Origin: Massilia sp.
GTDB taxonomy: Bacteria > Pseudomonadota > Gammaproteobacteria > Burkholderiales > Burkholderiaceae_D
Reading direction: 5' to 3'
Assembly: GCA_003520365.1 (NCBI GenBank)
Contig: DOUW01000527.1
Span: forward strand, 288 to 7,726
DNA length: 7,439 bases
Of this stretch, positions 1 through 5,398 are shown one piece after another. Position 1 is the first letter of the stretch. Each line of letters starts with the position of its first letter. The position numbers and the translations under genes are program-made. The notes under the pieces were generated by a model, which saw only the letters and a list, made by a program, of their open reading frames with translations, did not search any database and was not told the DNA's origin.

Positions 1-456
1 GCCGAACGAGGGTCCCTGGTTCGGCGCGTTATAGGTCTGGAACGAGCCCTGGCTGGGCAGCTCGAAGCCGGTCAGCACCTGGCGGTAGACGGCGGGCACC
101 GTGTAGTTGAACAGGAAGGCGGTGCGCTGGAAGTCGCGCGGGGTCAGGTTCCAGCCGCTGTCGAATTCCCAATCCTGCGGGTTGTAGCCGCCGATCAGGT
201 AGCTGTTTCCCGCGGGGTCGCTGACGCGCATCAGCGTGAAGGTTGGCCCGCGCTCGTCGACGGCTGCGTGGAAGTCGAGCGAGGTGTCGCCCGCCTGGCG
301 GGTATACAGATTGGCGAAGACCTGGTCGCCGGCGCCGAGCCAGCGCTCGAGCTGGCCTTCGAGTACGGGATCCAGGGGCGGGTCGCCGGTTTGCGCCGAC
401 GCCTGTGGAACGGCAAGGGCCAGCGCCAGCGCGCCGGCTGCAAGGAGCGTCTTCAT
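1..456 (-). CDS. Secreted TLDc-domain-like protein, probably PEP-CTERM-anchored (3' end outside window)
   Basis: The frame is open from an ATG at 456 to the window edge, giving 152 residues with no stop. Residues 1-21 form a classic signal peptide: MK, a hydrophobic Leu/Ala core, and an ASA cleavage site before Gln22, so the protein is exported. After a short linker, residues about 35-152 look like a TLDc domain, with the elements LDFHAAVDERGPTFTLMRV (about 61-79), LIGGYN (87-92), a Trp (96), and AFLFNY (113-118). TLDc domains are best known from eukaryotic oxidation-resistance proteins. From memory, bacterial secreted versions are annotated as PEP_CTERM-anchored TLD proteins in EPS/exosortase bacteria. 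The sorting tag (VPEP, membrane helix, basic tail) would lie downstream of the visible part, so anchoring is an inference. The biochemical role is unknown. The start is fixed by an exceptionally strong Shine-Dalgarno. The gene follows the EPS operon's terminator and so probably has its own promoter. Confidence 0.75.
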   Translation of the reverse strand, partial: MKTLLAAGALALALAVPQASAQTGDPPLDPVLEGQLERWLGAGDQVFANLYTRQAGDTSLDFHAAVDERGPTFTLMRVSDPAGNSYLIGGYNPQDWEFDSGWNLTPRDFQRTAFLFNYTVPAVYRQVLTGFELPSQGSFQTYNAPNQGPSFG

Positions 457-467
457 GATCACCTCCT
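457..467 (-). promoter_or_regulatory. Near-perfect ribosome binding site of the TLDc-like gene
   Basis: On the minus strand this reads AGGAGGTGATC directly before ATG. That is an 11-base uninterrupted complement to the 3' end of bacterial 16S rRNA, with the AGGAGG core 5 bases from the start codon. It settles the start at 456 and suggests efficient translation. It is far stronger than the sites in front of the EPS genes in this window. Confidence 0.85.
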
Positions 468-562
468 GACGGGGTTCACTGACCGGGTCATTGTATGCCT
501 GGCCGGTGGAGGGTCTCACACTGTTGACTTAAGGATGTTGCGCTGAACGATGACGGGGTTTT

Positions 563-713
563 GTAGGGTGGGTCCTTGAACCCACGCGGTACGGCGGCGG
601 CGCCTCGCACAATTTCGCGGGGCACCGATATCGCGTCGAGCCACGGTTAACGACACCCGGCACGCCACGACTACAGCTCGGTTGCACCGCGTGGGTTTAA
701 GAACCCACCCTAC
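563..713. repeat. MITE/REP-like element with 28-bp terminal inverted repeats
   Basis: The left arm (563-590, starting GTAGGGTGGGT) and the right arm (686-713, ending ACCCACCCTAC) are inverted copies of each other, matching at 26 of 28 positions. The flanking TTTT/AAAA runs extend the symmetry. Each arm is itself a small palindrome: GTGGGTT-TAAG-AACCCAC in the right arm and a slightly imperfect version in the left. About 95 bp of non-coding sequence lies between them. There is no transposase frame inside, so if mobile it is non-autonomous. I recall very similar GTGGGTT...AACCCACGCGG repeats scattered between genes in Massilia-type genomes, but could not search for copies. I see no clear target-site duplication. 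Confidence 0.75.
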
Positions 714-737
714 GAAAAGCAGCCCCGCCGCAGTCGC

Positions 738-761
738 AAAAAAACGGGCCTCGCGGCCCGT
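738..761 (-). terminator. Intrinsic terminator of the EPS operon, after manC
   Basis: On the minus strand a 7-bp GC-rich stem, ACGGGCC/GGCCCGT with the 4-base loop GCGA, runs into an uninterrupted T run (the last T of the stem continues into further Ts). It begins about 25 bases after the manC stop codon. The opposite strand has no T run after the hairpin, so it works in one direction. It marks the 3' end of the EPS transcript and separates it from the TLDc-like gene. Confidence 0.9.
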
Positions 762-785
762 CTCCATTCCAGCGATTGCGCGTGC

Positions 786-2204
786 TTACGAACGCTTGTA
801 GATGTCCTCGAAGCGGACGATGTCGTCCTCGCCGAGGTAGCTGCCCGACTGCACTTCGATGATGTGCAGCGGCAGCTTGCCCGGGTTTTCCAGGCGGTGG
901 TTCATGCCGATCGGGATGTAGGTCGATTCGTTTTCCGACAGCAGGCTGACCTTGTCGCCGCAGGTGACGCGCGCGGTGCCCGAGACGACCACCCAGTGCT
1001 CGGCACGGTGGTGGTGCATCTGCAGCGACAGCTTCTCGCCCGGCTTGACCGTGATGCGCTTGACCTGGAAGCGGTCGCCCGCGTCGATGCCCTCGTAGTG
1101 GCCCCAGGGGCGGTAGACGCGGGTATGGTGCAGGTGCTCGGTGCGCTCCTTCGACTTCAGGTGGTCGACCACCTGCTTGACGCGCTGGACCTGGTCCTTG
1201 TGCGCGACCAGCACCGCGTCCTGGGTCTCGACGACGACGATGTCCTCGACGCCGACCACGGCGACGATGCGGCTCTCGGCGCGCACCAGCGAATTCTTGA
1301 CGCCGTCGAGGTAGACGTCGCCGCGCTGGGCATTGCCGTTCTCGTCGTGCTGCTGCACTTCCCACAACGCCGACCAGGAACCGACATCGCTCCAGCCGAT
1401 GTCGGCCGGCACCACCACCGCGTCACGGGTATGCTCCATGACCGCGTAGTCGATCGAGTCCGACGGGCAGGCCGCGAAGGCCGTTTCGTCGAGGCGGCAG
1501 AAGTCGAGGTCGCGGTAGCCGGTGTGGACCGCCTTGTCGGCGGCGTCGGCGATTTCCGGAGCAAACCTGCCCAGCTCCGAAAGATAGCGCTCGGCGGCGA
1601 ACATGAACATGCCGCTGTTCCAGTAGTAACCGCCGTCGGCGAGGAAGGCCTGGGCGGTGGCCAGGTCCGGCTTCTCGACGAAGCGCTCGACCTGGTAGCA
1701 ATCGTCGCACCCCGCCAGCGCGGCGCCGCGCCGGATGTAGCCGTAGCCGGTCTCCGGCGACTTCGGCACGATGCCGAAGGTGGCCAGGCCGCCGCCCTTC
1801 ACCATCTCGGCGGCACGCAGCACCGCGTCCTTGAAGGCTTCGCGGTTCTCGATCACGTGGTCGGCCGGCAGCACCAGCATGACCGCTTCCGGATCGACGG
1901 ACTTCAGGAAGTGCGCCGCTGCGGCGACGGCCGGCGCGGTGTTGCGCCCGACCGGCTCGAGCAGGATCCCCAGCGGCGTGATGCCGGCCGCGCGCAGCTG
2001 CTCGGCCACCATGAAGCGGTGGTCGTTGCCGCAGACGACGAGCGGCGCCATCAGGCCAGGCAGGCCGGAAACACGCAGCGCGGTTTCCTGCAGCATGGTC
2101 TTGTCGGCCACCAGCGGCAGCAGCTGCTTGGGCAGCACCGCGCGCGAGAGTGGCCACAGGCGGGGACCGGCACCGCCGGAGAGGATCACTGGGTAAATCT
2201 TCAT
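786..2204 (-). CDS. manC: Mannose-1-phosphate guanylyltransferase / mannose-6-phosphate isomerase (bifunctional)
   Basis: This 472-residue cytoplasmic enzyme makes GDP-mannose from Man-1-P and GTP, and interconverts Fru-6-P and Man-6-P. The size is normal for the type II AlgA/ManC/CpsB family. The N-terminal nucleotidyltransferase domain (about 1-285) shows the signature loop [12 protein letters not shown] (10-21), PKQLL (25-29), [10 protein letters not shown] (83-92), LPADH (112-116), ETGYGYI (151-157), FVEKP (175-179), NSGMF (196-200) and GWSDVGSW (270-277). The C-terminal cupin isomerase domain (about 362-472) shows RPWGHYE (365-371), [16 protein letters not shown] (389-404) and MNHRLEN (434-440), with His and Glu metal ligands in place. 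One oddity is Pro14, where the family usually has Thr or Ser. The ATG overlaps the stop of the preceding nucleotidyltransferase gene (ATGA), implying translational coupling. It is the last gene of the operon. Confidence 0.96.
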   Translation of the reverse strand: MKIYPVILSGGAGPRLWPLSRAVLPKQLLPLVADKTMLQETALRVSGLPGLMAPLVVCGNDHRFMVAEQLRAAGITPLGILLEPVGRNTAPAVAAAAHFLKSVDPEAVMLVLPADHVIENREAFKDAVLRAAEMVKGGGLATFGIVPKSPETGYGYIRRGAALAGCDDCYQVERFVEKPDLATAQAFLADGGYYWNSGMFMFAAERYLSELGRFAPEIADAADKAVHTGYRDLDFCRLDETAFAACPSDSIDYAVMEHTRDAVVVPADIGWSDVGSWSALWEVQQHDENGNAQRGDVYLDGVKNSLVRAESRIVAVVGVEDIVVVETQDAVLVAHKDQVQRVKQVVDHLKSKERTEHLHHTRVYRPWGHYEGIDAGDRFQVKRITVKPGEKLSLQMHHHRAEHWVVVSGTARVTCGDKVSLLSENESTYIPIGMNHRLENPGKLPLHIIEVQSGSYLGEDDIVRFEDIYKRS

Positions 2205-3370
2205 GCGTTCGCTTTCTCTAGGTTATTACTTTTCTGACTTGCGACTTCCTTGCGGCTGCTGCGGCGGCGGTCGCGTGCATTCAGCCATTCTTCGGAACTG
2301 TATTCGGAGGCATGCTTCATCTCGCCTGCGCGGTCGACACTGTATTCCTTGAAAACTATCATTTCGTGCAATGTTACATCATGCAACACACGAGTATATT
2401 CAAACAACACACTGCGTACGATTTCCGCGCCTTCGCAGATGTGGCTGCCGTGTCCGATCCAGGTCGGTCCGACGATATGGGCGCCGGCCTCGATGCGCAC
2501 ACCGGAGCCGATGTACACCGGTCCTTCGATCCTGGTGCCGCCGCTCCAGTCGATGCTGGTGTTCAGTCCGACCCACAGGCCCGGCTCGATCTGGGTGCCC
2601 GGCACGTCCATGTGGTTGACCTCGCCCGTGAGCACGGTCTGCAGCACTTCCCAGTAGTCGGACATGGTGCCGATGTCGAGCCAGTTGAACGGGCGGCGCT
2701 GGGCGTAGAACGGCAGGCCGCGCTCGGCCAGCAGCGGGAACAGCTCGGAGCCGATGTCGAACGGCACGCCGGCCGGAATCAGGTCGATCACTTCCGGCTC
2801 GAAGATGTAGATGCCGGTGCTGATGTAGTTCGACAGCGCCTCTTCCTGGCTCGGCTTTTCCTGGAACTGCTTGATGCGGCCTTCCTCGTCGGTCACGACC
2901 ACGCCATACGACGAGACCTTGTCCCACGGGACTTCCTTGGTGATGACCGACGCCATCGCGCCCTTCCTGCGGTGCTCCAGCAGCGCGGCCTTCAGGTCGA
3001 GGTCGATCAGGGCATCGCCGCACAGCACGATCGTGGTGTCGTCGAAAAAGCCGCCGAATTCCTGGATCTTCTTCATGCCGCCGGCCGAACCGATCGGCTC
3101 GGGCACGACGGTGCCGTCGTCGCGCAGGTAACCCTCGAAGGAATAGCCGATCTGGACGCCGAACTGCTCGCCCTCGCCGAAATACTCTTCGATCTTTTCG
3201 TGCAGCCAGCTGACGTTGACCATGATTTCCGTGATCCCGTGCTTCTTCAGGTGTTCGACCAGGTAAGCCATCACTGGTTTGCCGAGAAGTGGAATCATCG
3301 GTTTCGGAAGGTCGTACGTGAGCGGGCGAACGCGCGTGCCCTTGCCTGCCGCGAGAATCATAGCTTTCAT
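2201..3370 (-). CDS. NDP-sugar nucleotidyltransferase with left-handed beta-helix domain (GDP-mannose/NDP-glucose pyrophosphorylase-like)
   Basis: This 389-residue cytoplasmic enzyme joins a sugar-1-phosphate to an NTP, releasing pyrophosphate. The N-terminal transferase domain starts with [13 protein letters not shown] (6-18), then [12 protein letters not shown] (21-32), a metal-binding GD in LCGDAL (116-121), QEKPS (170-174) and [12 protein letters not shown] (229-240). From about 255 to 335, hexapeptide-like repeats ([32 protein letters not shown]) form a left-handed beta-helix. A charged, poorly conserved-looking tail follows (about 345-389). This layout fits COG1208 proteins annotated either as mannose-1-P guanylyltransferase or as glucose-1-P transferases, and the sequence does not settle the sugar. 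The start at 3370 gives the canonical [11 protein letters not shown] opening and has an AAAGGA site. An in-frame TTG at 3472 would add 34 unlikely residues. The stop overlaps the manC start. Confidence 0.9.
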   Translation of the reverse strand: MKAMILAAGKGTRVRPLTYDLPKPMIPLLGKPVMAYLVEHLKKHGITEIMVNVSWLHEKIEEYFGEGEQFGVQIGYSFEGYLRDDGTVVPEPIGSAGGMKKIQEFGGFFDDTTIVLCGDALIDLDLKAALLEHRRKGAMASVITKEVPWDKVSSYGVVVTDEEGRIKQFQEKPSQEEALSNYISTGIYIFEPEVIDLIPAGVPFDIGSELFPLLAERGLPFYAQRRPFNWLDIGTMSDYWEVLQTVLTGEVNHMDVPGTQIEPGLWVGLNTSIDWSGGTRIEGPVYIGSGVRIEAGAHIVGPTWIGHGSHICEGAEIVRSVLFEYTRVLHDVTLHEMIVFKEYSVDRAGEMKHASEYSSEEWLNARDRRRSSRKEVASQKSNNLEKANA

Positions 3371-3377
3371 TGAACCG

Positions 3378-3383
3378 TCCTTT
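3378..3383 (-). promoter_or_regulatory. Ribosome binding site deciding the nucleotidyltransferase start
   Basis: The minus strand reads AAAGGA, 7 bases before the ATG at 3370. It supports that start over the in-frame upstream TTG at 3472, because the downstream ATG also gives the conserved N-terminus of the family. Confidence 0.7.
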
Positions 3384-3436
3384 GGTGGGGGTCTTGATAA
3401 ACCTACTGCGCGTCGGTCTGTCGGCCTGCGATGCTC

Positions 3437-3456
3437 GTCGTACATGTTCGTACGAC
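3437..3456. other. Inverted repeat in the galE-nucleotidyltransferase gap
   Basis: GTCGTAC and GTACGAC are perfect 7-bp arms around a 6-base loop (ATGTTC), in the 149-bp gap 3371-3519. No T run follows on either strand, so it is not a standard intrinsic terminator. It could be an operator or an mRNA processing/stability hairpin. I found no convincing promoter in the rest of the gap. Pattern only. Confidence 0.4.
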
Positions 3457-3519
3457 TGCGCTTCTCGGCCAACAGCCCTTCCGCTCGCTACGGTTTCTCA
3501 AGGCCCTGTTACGTTTACG

Positions 3520-4518
3520 TTAATGATTGGAATTCTGGTAGCGCCAAGTGTCGGCGCACATCTGGGCGACGTCGCGCGTGGCAACCCAGCCCAGTTCCTC
3601 GCGCGCACGCGCCGGGTCGGCATAGCACTTGGCGATGTCGCCCGGACGGCGGTCCACGATCTGGTAAGGGATAGCGCGGCCGCTGGCCTGCTCGAAGGCA
3701 CGCACCATTTCCAGCACGCTGTTGCCGCGGCCGGTGCCGAGGTTGTAGGTCAGGAGACCCGGCCCCTGCGCCAGCTTTTCCAGGGTCTTGACGTGGCCGA
3801 TCGACAGGTCGACCACGTGGATGTAGTCGCGCATCCCGGTGCCGTCCGGGGTCGGGTAGTCGCCGCCGAACACCGACAGCTTCTCGCGCTGGCCGGTGGC
3901 GACCTGGGCGATGTAGGGCACCAGGTTGTTCGGAATGCCCGAAGGTTCTTCGCCGATCAGGCCGCTTTCATGGGCGCCGACCGGATTGAAGTAGCGCAGC
4001 AGTGCGATGCGCCAGTCCGGCTCGGCCTTGAACAGGTCGCGCAGGATGTCCTCGATCATCAGCTTGCTGCGGCCATAGGGATTGGTCGCCGACAGCGGGA
4101 AGTCCTCCAGGATCGGCACCGAGGCCGGATCGCCGTAGACGGTCGCCGACGAGGAGAACACCAGCGTCTTGACCCCGAACTTGGCCATGGTCTCGAACAG
4201 CACCACGCTGCCGGAGACGTTGTTGTCGTAGTAGCGCAGCGGCTGGGCCACCGATTCGCCGACCGCTTTCAGGCCGGCGAAGTGGACGACGGCGTCCACC
4301 TTGTGCTTGGCAAACGCCGCTTCCATGGCCGCGCGGTCGCGGATGTCGGCTTCGATCAGCTCGAACGGCTTGCCGGTGATTGTCTGCACGCGCTCCTGCA
4401 CGGAACGCTGGGCATTCGAGAGATTGTCGACCACGACCACGTCGTACCCGGCATTTTGCAACTCGACGACGGTGTGGGAACCGATATAGCCCACGCCGCC
4501 CGTAACCAGAATCTTCAT
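3520..4518 (-). CDS. galE: UDP-glucose 4-epimerase (extended SDR family)
   Basis: This 332-residue cytoplasmic enzyme (E. coli GalE has 338) interconverts UDP-Glc and UDP-Gal with bound NAD. The N-terminal Rossmann fold has GGVGYIGSHT (7-16) and DNL (31-33). AGLKAVGES (81-89), FSSSATVYG (121-129) and the catalytic YGRSK (Tyr148, Lys152) follow. RYFNPVGAH (175-183), GTGMRDYIHVVDL (226-238) and RPGD (291-294) complete the family pattern. Position 298, in AKCYAD, is Cys. It aligns by eye with E. coli Tyr299 and human Cys307, the residue that gates N-acetylated substrates, so UDP-GlcNAc/UDP-GalNAc epimerisation is also plausible. I chose the ATG at 4518 because it gives MKILVTGG; a longer in-frame version to 4566 would add 16 basic residues not typical of GalE. 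A modest AGAGAG site precedes it. It sits between 130-bp and 149-bp gaps and may be transcribed or regulated semi-independently. Confidence 0.95.
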   Translation of the reverse strand: MKILVTGGVGYIGSHTVVELQNAGYDVVVVDNLSNAQRSVQERVQTITGKPFELIEADIRDRAAMEAAFAKHKVDAVVHFAGLKAVGESVAQPLRYYDNNVSGSVVLFETMAKFGVKTLVFSSSATVYGDPASVPILEDFPLSATNPYGRSKLMIEDILRDLFKAEPDWRIALLRYFNPVGAHESGLIGEEPSGIPNNLVPYIAQVATGQREKLSVFGGDYPTPDGTGMRDYIHVVDLSIGHVKTLEKLAQGPGLLTYNLGTGRGNSVLEMVRAFEQASGRAIPYQIVDRRPGDIAKCYADPARAREELGWVATRDVAQMCADTWRYQNSNH

Positions 4519-4648
4519 TGTCGTTACTCTCTTTACTGTTGATGCGCGCCTGTCTCGGCGCTCCAAGGACGGCGCAGCGCCGTCCCCCCTCGTGTCTTTC
4601 GCGGCATTCTATGGCCGCACTTCCCTATGTTTTTGGTTCCGGGAGAAC
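4519..4648 (-). other. Hairpin-rich gap upstream of galE
   Basis: The 130 bp between the glycosyltransferase and galE contain three inverted repeats. They are GGTTC/GAACC (4635-4649, reaching into the glycosyltransferase stop codon), GCGGC/GCCGC (4601-4618, 8-base loop), and GGACGGCGC-A-GCGCCGTCC (4567-4585, 9-bp arms). None is followed by a T run on the minus strand, so these are not clear intrinsic terminators. The longest could impede transcription or stabilise an mRNA end. A TAGAAT -10-like hexamer occurs inside the middle hairpin's loop region, but without a recognisable -35 box. Confidence 0.45.
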
Positions 4649-5392
4649 CTAAACTTTGCGTCCCGCCGCTTCCTTGATGAACAGCCAGATGAAAGCCATG
4701 TCGTCGATGAAGTAGCGCCGGAACATGCGGCGCGGCTCCTGCAGGAAGCGGTAGAACCATTCCAGGCCCGCGCGCTGCATCCAGCGCGGCGCGCGCTTCA
4801 CGCGGCCGATCGCGACGTCGAAGGTGCCGCCGACCCCCATGGCGAACGGAATCCGCATGTCGGCCTGCCAGCGGCCGAGGAATTGTTCCTTCTTCGGCGA
4901 GCTGATCGCCACGAACAGCAGGTCGGCGCCGCTGGCGCGCACCTGCTCGGCGACCTCGGCTTCCTCGCCGGCCTTCCAGTAGCCGTCGCGCCAGCCGGCG
5001 ATCGCCAGCTGCGGATAGCGCCGGCTGTAGGTGTCGGCGACAAGCGCCACCACGTCCGCGCGCGCGCCCAGCAGGAACACGCGCCAGCCCTTCTCGCCGG
5101 CGCGGCGCATCAGGGCCTCGAACAAATCGATGCCGGCCACCCGCTCCTTCAGGGGCTTGCCCAGCAGGCGCGAGGCCCACACCACCGGCATGCCGTCGGC
5201 GTTGACCAGGGCGCAACTGTTGACGATGCGGCGCAGCTCGGGGTCGCGGCTGGCCTTGACCAGCTTGTCGACGTTGACCACCACGTGCTGATGGGGCTTG
5301 CCGGAGCGGATGAATTCCTCGATGCGAACGAGGGTTTCCTCCATCGACAGGTTGTCGATCCTGCAGCCCATCATGGTGATGGCAGCGTTCAT
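4649..5392 (-). CDS. WecG/TagA/CpsF family (GT26) glycosyltransferase
   Basis: This 247-residue enzyme belongs to the family that adds ManNAc or ManNAcA to an undecaprenyl-diphosphate-linked GlcNAc at the inner face of the membrane. Family features are visible in order: VVVNVDKLVKA (37-47), NADGMPVVW (64-72, containing the presumed catalytic Asp66), PLKERVAGIDLF (80-91), FLLGA (106-110), SSPKKEQFLG (164-173), GVGGTFDV.IG (186-196), RAPRWMQRAGLEWFYR (200-215) and EPRR (219-222). The C-terminal RRYFIDDMAFIWLFIKE (225-241) is aromatic and amphipathic, fitting the membrane-associating tail known for this family. The start lies 6 bp after wecB, with its weak GGATAA site inside the wecB stop, so the two genes are coupled. 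No UDP-ManNAc dehydrogenase (wecC) is present here, which favours UDP-ManNAc over ManNAcA as donor. That is an inference. Confidence 0.92.
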   Translation of the reverse strand: MNAAITMMGCRIDNLSMEETLVRIEEFIRSGKPHQHVVVNVDKLVKASRDPELRRIVNSCALVNADGMPVVWASRLLGKPLKERVAGIDLFEALMRRAGEKGWRVFLLGARADVVALVADTYSRRYPQLAIAGWRDGYWKAGEEAEVAEQVRASGADLLFVAISSPKKEQFLGRWQADMRIPFAMGVGGTFDVAIGRVKRAPRWMQRAGLEWFYRFLQEPRRMFRRYFIDDMAFIWLFIKEAAGRKV

Positions 5393-5398
5393 CGGAAT

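Larger units (their letters stand above)
457..785. other. Intergenic region between manC and the TLDc-like gene
   Basis: This 329-bp stretch has no supportable gene. From high to low coordinates it holds the manC terminator (738-761), the inverted-repeat element (563-713), and about 100 bp of upstream sequence for the TLDc-like gene. In that last part I see a possible -10 box on the minus strand (TACAAT, 490-495) but no convincing -35 box at 16-18 bp spacing and no sigma-54 -24/-12 pair. A short palindrome, TGACC-G-GGTCA (480-490), lies between the possible -10 box and the ribosome binding site and could be an operator. Both are weak, pattern-only observations. Confidence 0.6.

Noticed and set aside
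527..560. Plus-strand promoter-like TTGACT (524-529) with downstream sequence
   Set aside because: No matching -10 box lies at proper spacing and no supportable plus-strand gene lies downstream.
3371..3472. 34-residue N-terminal extension of the nucleotidyltransferase from a TTG at 3472
   Set aside because: The extension is Arg-rich and unlike the family. The ATG at 3370 has its own AAAGGA site and gives the canonical [11 protein letters not shown] opening. A GGAAGGG just before the TTG is noted but not convincing.
864..4542. Near-continuous chain of long plus-strand open frames (864-2237, 2312-3373, 3370-4542)
   Set aside because: All lie opposite manC, the nucleotidyltransferase and galE. 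They share the same skewed composition and show no recognisable motifs; they mirror codon bias.
4629..4649. Intrinsic terminator after the glycosyltransferase gene
   Set aside because: The GGTTC/GAACC hairpin is followed on the minus strand by an A run, not a T run. The T tract is on the wrong strand side for minus-strand termination.
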